A stretch of DNA of 64,000 bases from Deltaproteobacteria bacterium (GTDB taxonomy: Bacteria; Myxococcota_A; UBA9160; UBA6930). Position numbers and translations under genes: made by a program. Below, piece by piece: positions 1 through 7,484 of this stretch. Under the pieces are notes generated by a model, which saw nothing but the letters and a program-made list of their open reading frames with translations, did not search any database and had not been told where the DNA came from. The stretch covers positions 40,423 to 104,422 of the forward strand of contig JAJDAP010000076.1 in the NCBI GenBank assembly GCA_029261795.1, read 5' to 3'. Every line of letters begins with the position of its first letter. The first letter of the stretch is position 1.

Positions 1-1
1 C

Positions 2-64
2 ACGATCCTGCGCGGGCCCGAGGCGTTGCCGCTCGCGCTCGCCGGAAGGCACGCGATCGATTAG
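2..64 (+). CDS. C-terminal end of a truncated upstream gene
   Basis: The first 63 bases read in one frame as the tail of a protein (TILRGPEALPLALAGRHAID, then TAG), cut off by the window edge. The pattern ILR-x-x-E-A-x-x-L-A-L-A loosely resembles the extreme C-terminus of RsmE-type 16S rRNA methyltransferases (ILRxETAxLxALA). Twenty residues are too few to prove that, so the product is best left open. It precedes lysS on the same strand by about 60 bp. Confidence 0.35.
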   Translation, partial: TILRGPEALPLALAGRHAID

Positions 65-125
65 GTTCCGCTGCCGAAATCGGCAGGCGCACTGCTTGCG
101 CCCTACCACCGGAATGAGCGAGCCC

Positions 126-1607
126 ATGTCCGCGAACGAGCGCGAGAGCCGACAAGCCAAAGCCGAGGAACTGCGGGCCCGGGGACTCAACCCCTACCAC
201 GATCGCTTCGCGACGACGCACGGCCTGGCCGCCGCCGGCGCGCTCGATGACGATGTCGCCGTCGAGGTCGCGGGGCGGGTGCTGGCCATGCGGAAGTTCG
301 GCAAGTTGATCTTCGCCACCTTGAAGGATCGCAGCGGCACGCTGCAGGTGAGTTTCGAACGGGATCAGCTCGAACCGGAGGTCTTCGAGATCCCGAAGAA
401 ACTGATCGACATCGGCGACTTCATCGGCGTCGGCGGCGTGATGTGGACGACCAAGAAGGAAGAGAAGACGGTGCGCTCGGCGAGCATCACACCGCTCTCG
501 AAGGCCGCGCGTCCGCTGCCTGAGAAATGGCACGGCCTCCAGGACCGTGAAGCCTGCTACCGCCAGCGTTACCTCGACCTCGTCAGCAACGACGAGACCC
601 TGGAACGCTTCGTGTTGCGTTCGGAAGTAACGAGCTTCATCCGCCGCTTCCTGGACGAGCGCGCGTTCCTCGAAGTGGAGACGCCGATCCTGCAGGGTGC
701 GACTTCGGGCGCTGCAGCGCGCCCCTTCAGCACCCACCACAACGCGCTCGATCGGGATTTCTTCCTGCGGATCTCACCCGAGACCTACCTGAAACGCCTC
801 ATCGTGGGCGGGCTCGACCGGGTCTACGAGATCGGCAAGTGCTTCCGCAACGAAGGCATCGACGCGTCGCACCTCCAAGAGTTCACGATGCTCGAGTGGT
901 ACGCGACCTACTTCAACTACCGCGACAACATGATCCTGATTCGCGAGCTGATCCAAGCCGTGCTGGAAGAGTTCAAGGGCGGCACCAAGGTCCGCTACGA
1001 AGATCAGGAGCTCGACTTCGGCGGCGAGTGGCCCGAGGTGGACTACTTCGACGCGGTCAACGAGCGCACGGGAATCGACCTGGGCCGGGTCGAGAGCCAT
1101 GACGAACTCGCGCGCCGGGTCGGCGAGAAGTACCCGGGCTTCGATCTCTCGCAGTACCCGTCCTACCCGGCTCTGGTCGACGGGCTCTACAAGAAGATGG
1201 TGCGGCCCGAACTGGTGCAACCGACCTTCCTCGTGCACCACCCGACCGAACTCGTCCCCCTGGCGCGACGCAGCGACGAGAATCCGCGCGTCCTCGACAT
1301 GTTCCAGGTCGTGGTGAACACCTGGGAAATCGTGAAGGCCTATTCGGAACTCATCGACCCGGTCGACCAGCGCAACCGGATGATGGAACAGCAGGACTAC
1401 CGCGATCAGGGCGACGACGAAACGATGATGCTGGAGGAGGACTACATCCTCTGCATGGAGCACGGCATGCCACCGAATTCCGGGCTGGGCCTCGGGATCG
1501 ATCGTTTCGTCGCGCTGCTCAGCAACGTGGAATCGCTGCGGGACGTCGTGTACTTCCCGACCCTGCGCGAGGCGGCGCCAATCGCGGCCGCCGAGGACGA
1601 CGACTAG
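126..1607 (+). CDS. lysS: Lysyl-tRNA synthetase, class II
   Basis: Charges tRNA-Lys with lysine in the cytoplasm. The N-terminal OB-fold anticodon-binding domain is visible (VAGRVLAMRKFGKLIFATLKD), followed by the class II catalytic core. Motif 2 is FRNEGIDASHLQEFTMLEWY and motif 3 is GLGLGIDRF near the C-terminus. About 493 residues is the normal length for bacterial LysS. In-frame starts exist at 96 (TTG), 114 (ATG) and 126 (ATG). I chose 126 because a GGA and a GAG lie at workable distances upstream and the N-terminus MSANERESRQAKAEELRARG then looks like the usual charged leader helix. The next gene follows 18 bp later. Confidence 0.95.
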   Translation: MSANERESRQAKAEELRARGLNPYHDRFATTHGLAAAGALDDDVAVEVAGRVLAMRKFGKLIFATLKDRSGTLQVSFERDQLEPEVFEIPKKLIDIGDFIGVGGVMWTTKKEEKTVRSASITPLSKAARPLPEKWHGLQDREACYRQRYLDLVSNDETLERFVLRSEVTSFIRRFLDERAFLEVETPILQGATSGAAARPFSTHHNALDRDFFLRISPETYLKRLIVGGLDRVYEIGKCFRNEGIDASHLQEFTMLEWYATYFNYRDNMILIRELIQAVLEEFKGGTKVRYEDQELDFGGEWPEVDYFDAVNERTGIDLGRVESHDELARRVGEKYPGFDLSQYPSYPALVDGLYKKMVRPELVQPTFLVHHPTELVPLARRSDENPRVLDMFQVVVNTWEIVKAYSELIDPVDQRNRMMEQQDYRDQGDDETMMLEEDYILCMEHGMPPNSGLGLGIDRFVALLSNVESLRDVVYFPTLREAAPIAAAEDDD

Positions 1608-1625
1608 AACGCTCGAGGAGTTTCG

Positions 1626-2219
1626 ATGCGGTTCGAGAAGTGGGGCATCGCGATCTGGCTCGCCGCTGCGCAGCTCCTCGTGAGTACGGTCCTGATCGGG
1701 AGCCTCGGCGTGAGCGGCGAGACGGTGGGTCTCTGGGTCCGTGTGACAGCCTGGATGTCCGCCACGCTCTTTCTCTCGGCCTTCGCGGCGCGACCACTGC
1801 GCCAGTTCTGGAAGTCGGACGGCAGCCGCTGGCTGCTCAGGAATCGACGTTATGTCGGCGTTTCCGGCGCCTTCGCGCACTTGATCCACGGCATCGGCAT
1901 CGTCTGGCTCCTAAACGTGTTCTCGGAAGGGCCGCCGACCGAGGCGATCACCCTGATCGGGGGCGGTCTCGGCTTCGTGTTCTACTTCGCGATGGCCCTC
2001 ACCTCGAGCGATGCCGCCGTTGCGAGAATGGGGCCTGCCAACTGGAAACGACTGCACAGTGTCGGCGGCTACTACGTCTGGGCGATCTTCGCCTTCACGT
2101 TCGTGAGTGGCGCCAGCGCCGGGAACGTGATCTCGATCCTGTTCCTGATCGACTGCTTCGCAGTGTTGGCGCTTCGCCTTGCCGCGCGTTCCGCGAAGCG
2201 AGCGCCGGCCGCCGCCTAA
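1626..2219 (+). CDS. Ferric-reductase-like transmembrane protein
   Basis: A 197-residue integral membrane protein with about five or six hydrophobic helices. The segments RRYVGVSGAFAHLIHGIGIVW and WKRLHSVGGYYVW place histidines inside helices, the pattern of b-haem-binding ferric reductase/MsrQ-type transmembrane domains. No NAD or flavin domain is attached, so it would need a partner or act only in haem-mediated electron transfer. An SD-like GAGGAG precedes the ATG. Its end overlaps by 4 bp the end of the convergent luciferase-like gene. The family assignment is by pattern only. Confidence 0.65.
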   Translation: MRFEKWGIAIWLAAAQLLVSTVLIGSLGVSGETVGLWVRVTAWMSATLFLSAFAARPLRQFWKSDGSRWLLRNRRYVGVSGAFAHLIHGIGIVWLLNVFSEGPPTEAITLIGGGLGFVFYFAMALTSSDAAVARMGPANWKRLHSVGGYYVWAIFAFTFVSGASAGNVISILFLIDCFAVLALRLAARSAKRAPAAA

Positions 2220-3334
2220 CGCCGGAAGTGCGGGATGACGTGCTTCCCGATGCGGTCGATGCTCTCGAGGATCGCCGCATGGGGCACGGTCCCCATCTGC
2301 ATGATGAACATGATCTCGTCGGCGCCTGCCTCGACGAGCCGCTCGACGTAGGCGATGGCATCGGCCGTGGTGCCATAGGCGTGGTTCGGGTTGTAGAGGC
2401 CGGTGGCCTCGCTGCCGGCTTCGATCCGTTCTTCGTGGAGGTAGGCCACGATCGCCTCGCCGGCGGCGCGCAGGGCTTCGGCGTCGTCTTCACCGTCGGC
2501 GATCTCCTGCGGCGGCGGCGCGCCGGGGTTGTACCAATGGCTGATCGACTCGGTGAAGAAACGCTGGCCGCGGTATCCGATCTTGCGCGCGGCGTCGCCG
2601 TCATCGAGCACGATCGCCGGACATAACGCCGAGAGATGCTCCACGGGGAAGTCGGGAATCTGGCTCTCGGCCGTTCGCCGAGCGACCGCGGCGCGGTAGA
2701 CCTTGTTCTTCTGCGCCACGTCGTCGGGCCCGCCGAAGCCGAGGCACAGGGCGCCGAGCCCCCACTCGCCGGCCTGGTTCAAGGTCTCTTCGCGCGTGCA
2801 CGCCATGAACATGGGAGGATGTGGATCCTGCAGCGGCTTGGGCAGGATCGGGCGCGGCGGAATCTCCATCATCTCCGTGTGGATCTCGAACTCGTCCGCG
2901 CTCCACATCTTCGGAATCATGCGAGCACTCGCTTCGAGCTGCGGCGCCACATCACCGACGTCGGTCTGGAAGGCGCCGGTTTCCTGCTGGGTGCCACCCT
3001 TGCCGATGCCGAAGTCGACACGGCCTTCGGACAGTACGTCGAGCATCGCGACGCGCTCGGCCACCTTCACCGGATGGTTCATCTTGAAGGGCAGGCACAC
3101 GACGCCGTGGCCGATCCGGATCCGCTCGGTCTGGCCGGCGACGTATGCGAGGAACGTCTCCGGCGCGCTCATGTGCGCATACCATTTGAGGCAGTGGTGC
3201 TCGACGGCCCAGACGCGGTCGAACCCCGCGTGCTCGGCGGCGACCGCCTGCTGCGCGCATTCGCGGAGCACGCGGGTCTCGGCAGCACGGGAGGGGTCGG
3301 CCGTCTGGGCTTCGAGGATGATCGAGAACTGCAT
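2216..3334 (-). CDS. LLM-class (bacterial luciferase-like) oxidoreductase
   Basis: A flavin (FMN or F420)-dependent oxidoreductase of the luciferase-like TIM-barrel superfamily, 372 residues. The start region MQFSIILEAQ is followed by AAEHAGFDRVWAVEHH and RIRIGHGVVCLPF, which are the conserved strand/loop segments of this family. The open frame extends to 3454, but the upstream part is low-complexity and family-atypical, so I use the ATG at 3334. The substrate is unknown. The gene lies 31 bp downstream of the ClpX-finger/HTH regulator on the same strand and may be cotranscribed with it and controlled by the dyads at 3748-3794 (inference). Confidence 0.85.
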   Translation of the reverse strand: MQFSIILEAQTADPSRAAETRVLRECAQQAVAAEHAGFDRVWAVEHHCLKWYAHMSAPETFLAYVAGQTERIRIGHGVVCLPFKMNHPVKVAERVAMLDVLSEGRVDFGIGKGGTQQETGAFQTDVGDVAPQLEASARMIPKMWSADEFEIHTEMMEIPPRPILPKPLQDPHPPMFMACTREETLNQAGEWGLGALCLGFGGPDDVAQKNKVYRAAVARRTAESQIPDFPVEHLSALCPAIVLDDGDAARKIGYRGQRFFTESISHWYNPGAPPPQEIADGEDDAEALRAAGEAIVAYLHEERIEAGSEATGLYNPNHAYGTTADAIAYVERLVEAGADEIMFIMQMGTVPHAAILESIDRIGKHVIPHFRR

Positions 3335-3365
3335 GCTTCCGACGGTAGCGTGCCATTGGCGAACC

Positions 3366-3728
3366 TCAGCCGCTGGCGGAGTCGGAGAAGCGCTCCCAGA
3401 CGGCCTGGCGCGAAACACCGATCGCCTCGCCGATGCGTTGCCACGAGACACCACGCTCGCGCAGCGTCGCCACGTGTTCGTGGAGAACCTCGGCGACCTT
3501 GGAGACCGCTTCGTCGGCAGGCCGTAGCGTGGCGAGCAACGCGTCGTCGCTCATCGCCTCGAACCCGGGGAATGGTGGAACGGGCTGGTCGTCCAGGATC
3601 TGGTTGCAGAGTTCTACGCAGGCATCGCAGATGTAGACGCCGGGGCCACCGATCAGCTTGGCCACGGTCTTCGAGTCCTTCCGGCAGAACGAGCAGTGCA
3701 GGAGCTTCTTGCTTCGGCGAAGAGGCAT
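3366..3728 (-). CDS. ClpX-type zinc finger plus HTH regulator
   Basis: A 120-residue protein. Residues 10-50 form a ClpX-type C4 zinc finger (Cys12, Cys15, Cys34, Cys37; CSFCRKD and [12 protein letters not shown]), without any AAA+ domain. Residues 78-117 form a helix-turn-helix ([22 protein letters not shown]), the sequence expected of a DNA-reading helix. ClpX fingers normally dimerise and bind adaptors, so here the finger probably dimerises a DNA-binding protein (inference). A very strong SD, AAAGGAGGT, lies 4-5 bases before the ATG. Two copies of a 19-bp dyad sit immediately upstream, suggesting autoregulation. The luciferase-like gene follows. Confidence 0.8.
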   Translation of the reverse strand: MPLRRSKKLLHCSFCRKDSKTVAKLIGGPGVYICDACVELCNQILDDQPVPPFPGFEAMSDDALLATLRPADEAVSKVAEVLHEHVATLRERGVSWQRIGEAIGVSRQAVWERFSDSASG

Positions 3729-3747
3729 GAGGACCTCCTTTCTTCGC

Positions 3748-3766
3748 CGTCAAGGATTCCCTGACA
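3748..3766 (-). promoter_or_regulatory. Operator-like dyad, copy 1
   Basis: On the + strand the box reads CGTCAAGGATTCCCTGACA, an imperfect inverted repeat (TGTCA arms on the - strand) nearly identical to a second box 28 bp away. It lies 20 bp before the start of the ClpX-finger/HTH gene. It is probably a binding site of that regulator. The repeat is observed; the binding is inferred. Confidence 0.55.
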
Positions 3767-3775
3767 GGTCGGATG

Positions 3776-3794
3776 TGTCAAGTATTCCCTGACA
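3776..3794 (-). promoter_or_regulatory. Operator-like dyad, copy 2, overlapping a TTGACA box
   Basis: TGTCAAGTATTCCCTGACA on the + strand is a 5-bp-armed dyad (TGTCA/TGACA) matching copy 1 at 17 of 19 positions. Its - strand edge contains TTGACA, a perfect -35 hexamer directed towards the HTH gene, though no convincing -10 is seen at 17 bp. Centre-to-centre spacing of 28 bp is not an exact multiple of a helical turn. A repressor bound here would cover the presumed -35. Confidence 0.55.
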
Positions 3795-3809
3795 ACAGGC
3801 CCGGTCGCC

Positions 3810-5153
3810 TCAGAGCTTCATTTCGTGGAGCGCCGAGTGCTCGAGTTCGCGCATGGCGGGGCGCAGCAGCGCTTCGTGGCGAAGCGTGCGGCGATAGAAG
3901 AACTCCACGAGCTTCGCGTCCTGCTCCGGGCCGGCCGCGAGAACGAACGCTTCGAGCTTCTCGTCGGCGTCTCGCCAATCGGCCGGACGCTGTCCGAGCA
4001 GCGCACCGACTTCATCGAGATCCTGCTCTTCCAGCCGCACGCCACTGCGATCGATCTCGCGCAGATACTGGGCCGTGCGAAGCGCGACGTCGATCTCGTA
4101 GCGATCGTTGGCGGCATCGAGATCGCGCACCAGGGCGTCGTGGAGAACCGTGAAACGGGACGTTCCTGGAGCCGGCAGTTCGGGCGCCTGCAACTCGGCG
4201 CCGACGAAGCCCGCCAGCAGCTCCAGCGGGATACGCCCGTACACCAGGTTCCAGCCGACGTACTGGGCCAGGTTGAGGCCTGGCGGCGGCTGGGCGCAGA
4301 GCGGGGCGACGGTCATCGGCGTCACCAGACCGAAGCGGATCGTGTGGTACTTGACGGCGTCGATGTCGATCGGCTCGCCCGTGATCTTGGCGTAGTGCAG
4401 GAAGCCGTGGGACAGGTCGCCGAACGGCTCCGACAGATCCCGACATAACATTCCAGCGAAGTCGGCCATCGGATCGCCGATATAGGCGAGTTCGAGATCG
4501 AGCATCGCCGTCACACGGGAATTCTCGAAGATGAACTGGCCGGAATCGCCGGCGACCATGCAAGCGCGTGTCCGATGTTCCGGGACGTTGCGCTTCAGCC
4601 AGCCACTGACGAACTCGATCATCGGCTCCGGCTGATTCTTCTGGAGCTGGAAGCTCTTCTCCCACTTCGGAAAATCGCCGAGCCCGATCTCGCGGGCGTT
4701 CCTGGGTGCGCGCAGGCCCAGGGAATCGAAGCGCTCGAGCGGGATGGCGTGGAGCTGGGCCAGGATCTCCATGTAGTGCTCGAGCACGGCCCGGGCCTCT
4801 GCTTCGTCGCGCGCGGTGGAAAGGTCGGGGCGGCCGGGCCGACGTTCCATCACGATGCCGCGGGGATCGTCGCAGAAGCCGTAGATGTGCGGCACGGGCA
4901 GCCCCTCGGCTTCGAGGACCTGCATCACGCCCATCTCGTGCTCGAGCGGGTAGACGCCATGATCGAGGTCGCCGCGATCGCCGCGGAAGTAGATCGGCAG
5001 CGTCTCGCCTTCGCGCTCGACTTCGAGGTAGTAGGCGGGCCGCCAGCGTTCGTGTTGCTCGGCCGCTGTGACGCGGCCGCCGACCATCGCTTCGACCTGG
5101 CGGACGGCTCGCTGCCACTCGGGCGCGAGGCTCTGCTCTTCGATCGGCTTCAC
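3810..5153 (-). CDS. Aminoglycoside-phosphotransferase-fold kinase, atypical loop
   Basis: A 447-residue protein of the APH/choline-kinase fold, which transfers ATP phosphate to small molecules. The family pattern is visible: ATP-lobe strands, then ILAQLHAIP, the catalytic loop region MVAGDSGQFIFE, and LDLELAYIGDPMADFAGM carrying the metal-binding Asp. The catalytic loop departs from the usual HGDxxxxN: the His is Ala, the loop is about two residues shorter, and the Asn position is Gln or absent. The GTG at 5153 is preceded by GAGGAGGA. The open frame runs on to 5870, but that extension is not family-like. Substrate unknown. Confidence 0.75.
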   Translation of the reverse strand: MKPIEEQSLAPEWQRAVRQVEAMVGGRVTAAEQHERWRPAYYLEVEREGETLPIYFRGDRGDLDHGVYPLEHEMGVMQVLEAEGLPVPHIYGFCDDPRGIVMERRPGRPDLSTARDEAEARAVLEHYMEILAQLHAIPLERFDSLGLRAPRNAREIGLGDFPKWEKSFQLQKNQPEPMIEFVSGWLKRNVPEHRTRACMVAGDSGQFIFENSRVTAMLDLELAYIGDPMADFAGMLCRDLSEPFGDLSHGFLHYAKITGEPIDIDAVKYHTIRFGLVTPMTVAPLCAQPPPGLNLAQYVGWNLVYGRIPLELLAGFVGAELQAPELPAPGTSRFTVLHDALVRDLDAANDRYEIDVALRTAQYLREIDRSGVRLEEQDLDEVGALLGQRPADWRDADEKLEAFVLAAGPEQDAKLVEFFYRRTLRHEALLRPAMRELEHSALHEMKL

Positions 5154-5182
5154 GGGCAAGTCCTCCTCTCGCGCAGTGTGCC

Positions 5183-5437
5183 TCAGTCTCGGAGCAGGGC
5201 CCGCACCTTTGCGGCGAAGGCGCGCCGCTCGCGTTGGGTCGAGACGCGATAGCGCGCGAAGTCTTCGCCCTCGCGGACATCGGCAAAGAGGCCTGCCGGG
5301 TCGTCGTGGAAGTGCAGAAACGCCTTGGACTTCCGGGTGAAGTTGCCGCGCTTGCGCTCGACCAGCCCCTCGATGCGCCGCAGCTCGAGGAGCAGCGGCT
5401 CCAGCGCATCCAGCGTCTGGCTGTCGGCGTGCTTCAT
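5183..5437 (-). CDS. Small conserved hypothetical protein
   Basis: An 84-residue protein (MKHADSQTLDALEPLLLELR start) with a helical N-terminal half and a basic middle (KRGNFTRKSKAFLHFHDDPAGLFADVR) typical of a compact soluble domain. I do not recognise a named family. It lies 29 bp upstream of the APH-fold kinase on the same strand, so the two are likely cotranscribed. An alternative ATG lies at 5455. It is short for chance in this strand context, and codon-position GC looks gene-like. Confidence 0.6.
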   Translation of the reverse strand: MKHADSQTLDALEPLLLELRRIEGLVERKRGNFTRKSKAFLHFHDDPAGLFADVREGEDFARYRVSTQRERRAFAAKVRALLRD

Positions 5438-5469
5438 CGGCCGACAGCCTATCATGCGGGCGCCATTGA

Positions 5470-5592
5470 ACCGAAACGCCGCAGCGCGAAGACTGGGAAG
5501 TTCCAGACCCCGGCGAGATGGACGAAGAGGCGTTCCGCGGCGTGCGCGACGAGATCGAGGCGCGCGTGAAGGCACTGCTCGAGCGCCTGTAG
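5470..5592 (+). pseudogene. Remnant C-terminus of an LMW-PTP/arsenate-reductase-type phosphatase
   Basis: Translated from just after an in-frame TGA at 5467, this stretch gives REDWEVPDPGEMDEEAF followed by RGVRDEIEARVKALLERL and TAG. That is the characteristic tail of low-molecular-weight protein tyrosine phosphatases and thioredoxin-type ArsC (xDWxxPDPxxxxxxxFRxVRDEIxxRVxxLL). The catalytic CxxxxxR P-loop and about 100 N-terminal residues are missing. The upstream DNA belongs to a gene on the other strand. I read it as a truncated gene left after a rearrangement. Confidence 0.6.
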
Positions 5593-5634
5593 GCGCGGCG
5601 GGCCCTCGCCCGACGGATCCGGCATTCTAGAAGG

Positions 5635-6390
5635 GTGAAAACCCTCGAACTGAAGGTCCGCCACCAGGCCCCGGAAACCGTCGACTTCGAAGTACCGACG
5701 GGTTGGGTCTGGATCGAACAAGGCGGGCAACGCGCCGCCCTCTTCACGCCGGACGAAATCGAGGACGGCCGGACGTATCCGCTCGTCACCGTGCTCCACG
5801 GCGCCGGCCGCCAGGACGAGATGCTGATCAAGGGCTGGAAACACGAGGCCCAGCAACGCCAGGCCTTCATCCTCGTCCCGCGCTCCTTCTACATGACCTG
5901 GGACCTGATCGCGATGGGCATGCAGGGCGCCGCCGGCGCCAGCCCCGAGGGCGACGAACCCGCCTCCGACCGCCCCGACCTCGACTTCCTCGAGTACGCC
6001 TACGATCTCGTCTACCGCCGCTACCCGATCGACGCGGAGCGCCAGGCCCTGGTCGGCTATTCCGACGGCGCAAGCTATGCCGTCAGTGTCGGCCTGGCCA
6101 ACCCCGACGTCTTCCGCGCCGTGATGGCCTGGGCCGCAGGCTTCCTCGCCCTCGACGAACGCGTCGCCAGCGAAGACATCCCCCGCCCGCACATGTACGT
6201 CGAGTACGGAACCCACGACGAGCTGTTCCCGTTCGAGCAGGTCGCCCTCGGCATGAAGAAGCAGCTCGAAGACCTCGGCTGCGAGCTCGACTTCAACGTC
6301 GACGAGGGCGGCCGGCACTGGCCGAGTTCGACGTTCCAGGACGAGGCTCTGGACTGGTTCTTTTCGGAGCCCTGGCAGCCGCGGAGCTGA
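5635..6390 (+). CDS. Alpha/beta-hydrolase, phospholipase/carboxylesterase type
   Basis: A 251-residue cytoplasmic esterase-like enzyme. It shows the oxyanion HGAG (VTVLHGAGRQDEM), the nucleophile elbow GYSDG (Ser in GYSDGASYA), an acidic residue in the YGTHDELFPFEQ segment and a late His in GRHWPSS, so the triad is complete. The length and layout fit the dienelactone-hydrolase/phospholipase-carboxylesterase group. The start is a GTG at 5635 with only a weak AAGG before it. The phosphatase remnant lies just upstream and a tRNA fragment starts right after the TGA. Confidence 0.8.
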   Translation: MKTLELKVRHQAPETVDFEVPTGWVWIEQGGQRAALFTPDEIEDGRTYPLVTVLHGAGRQDEMLIKGWKHEAQQRQAFILVPRSFYMTWDLIAMGMQGAAGASPEGDEPASDRPDLDFLEYAYDLVYRRYPIDAERQALVGYSDGASYAVSVGLANPDVFRAVMAWAAGFLALDERVASEDIPRPHMYVEYGTHDELFPFEQVALGMKKQLEDLGCELDFNVDEGGRHWPSSTFQDEALDWFFSEPWQPRS

Positions 6391-6441
6391 TGTCTTCCAA
6401 GCAGCATGTCGGAGGTTCGAGCCCTCCTCGAGGCGCTATCG
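6391..6441 (+). tRNA. 3' fragment of tRNA-Gly(UCC), not a complete tRNA
   Basis: The stretch contains an anticodon loop CTTCCAA (anticodon UCC), the 3' side of the anticodon stem (GCAGC), a variable loop like ATGTC, and a perfect T-arm GGAGG-TTCGAGC-CCTCC. A 7-nt acceptor strand follows, with GCTA where a CCA end would be. The 5' half (acceptor strand, D-arm) is absent because coding sequence lies there. Such 3' tRNA fragments are the usual scar or attachment site of integrative elements. It may also fold as a terminator between the two convergent genes. Confidence 0.45.
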
Positions 6442-6466
6442 CCTTGCTCCTGCCACGCCTCCGCAG

Positions 6467-7213
6467 CTAGCCCGAGGGCGGCTGGAACTCCAGACCGTTG
6501 CCGATCTCGTCGATCGTGAGGAGCGGTTGGCGCGGCAGGTCTGTCCACTTCACCTTGCCCGGGCCGTCGGTCTCGATGCTGCTCCTGGTGGTCTTCATCC
6601 GCCGGGACGAGAAGTTGATGCTGATCTCCTCGATCGTGCCCAGGTTGCGCCGTACGTCGAAGCTGTCGTAGCCGATCAATTCGAAGCGGCCGTTCTGGAA
6701 ACGGAAGGCGTAGGCCGTGCGACCCATACCCCATCCGCCCGCCGAACTGAAACGGCCCAGCGTGACGCGCATGACGCCGCTCTCCAACTCGACGCCACCG
6801 GGCTGCACGGACTCGGGATCGAGCGGATCCTCCAGGGTCGGGTATTCGGGGCGCGGGATCAGCGTGTGATTCTCGAGCGCGAGGTCGAACCCACCGGCCA
6901 CCGCCGCAAATGCCACCGCGAGAATGCGCGGATTGGTGTCGAAGGGGTTGGGGCCCAGCGCGTCGTTGGGTACCACGTTTCGCGAATCGGTTTGCTCGAG
7001 CACCAGCACGACGTCGGGTTCACCGTCGCCGTTCATGTCGCCGGTGAGTTCCGTTTCCAGCCGCCAACCTGCGGGCACGAACTCCTCGGATGACACCGCA
7101 TGCCCTGCTAGCTGCGGATATGTGACGGGGGGTATTTCCAGTTCCGCGCGCGCTGCTTCGGGGGTCGCGTCCCATGCAATGACCGCAACAACGACGACCA
7201 TCAGACGCCACAT
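6467..7213 (-). CDS. Secreted protein with VCBS/FG-GAP-like Asp motif
   Basis: A 248-residue protein starting MWRLMVVVVAVIAW with a clear signal peptide (cleavage probably after ARA). The mature part carries LTGDMNGDGEPDVVLVLE, an Asp-rich calcium-loop signature seen in FG-GAP/VCBS repeats, in a single copy. The rest is beta-rich and not recognised. The start at 7213 is preferred over an in-frame ATG at 7231, because it begins right at the basic-hydrophobic signal and has a GGGGGAA upstream. Probably periplasmic or exported; function unknown. Confidence 0.65.
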   Translation of the reverse strand: MWRLMVVVVAVIAWDATPEAARAELEIPPVTYPQLAGHAVSSEEFVPAGWRLETELTGDMNGDGEPDVVLVLEQTDSRNVVPNDALGPNPFDTNPRILAVAFAAVAGGFDLALENHTLIPRPEYPTLEDPLDPESVQPGGVELESGVMRVTLGRFSSAGGWGMGRTAYAFRFQNGRFELIGYDSFDVRRNLGTIEEISINFSSRRMKTTRSSIETDGPGKVKWTDLPRQPLLTIDEIGNGLEFQPPSG

Positions 7214-7418
7214 CGTGCTTCCCCCTGCCAAGGAGGACGGACGATACCATCAGACCCTGGCCGAACGAAACTGGCGAGCTGCCAACCCTCCCCACGGCGA
7301 CCCGAACTTCAGAGCGGATCCAAGCGCAGCAACGAACGGCAGTCCACACCAGCGGCATCCCGGGACGCCAGGGAAGGCCCCCGTGCCTTCGGCGAGAAGG
7401 AGCACGTCTCCAGGCGGC

Positions 7419-7435
7419 GCTAGCGGTCCGCTAGC
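7419..7435. promoter_or_regulatory. Perfect palindrome upstream of the MaoC pair
   Basis: GCTAGCGG-T-CCGCTAGC is a perfect inverted repeat with 8-bp arms and a single central base. It ends about 20 bp before a -10-like TACACT (7456-7461) and therefore overlaps the -35 region of a presumed promoter for the MaoC genes. That geometry fits a TetR-type operator. The cognate regulator is not identified. Confidence 0.4.
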
Positions 7436-7484
7436 CGCGCGCCCCGTAGCCGAGATACACTCGCCCGCCTTCAGGAGGAAACCC

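Noticed and set aside
5154..5870. N-terminal extension of the APH-fold kinase frame
   Set aside because: The extra 240 codons are Ser/Arg/Pro-rich, overlap a conserved small gene and the esterase, and an excellent SD lies just before the GTG at 5153.
6340..6441. A complete functional tRNA-Gly
   Set aside because: No D-arm or 5' acceptor strand complementary to TCGAGGC exists upstream; only the 3' half is present.
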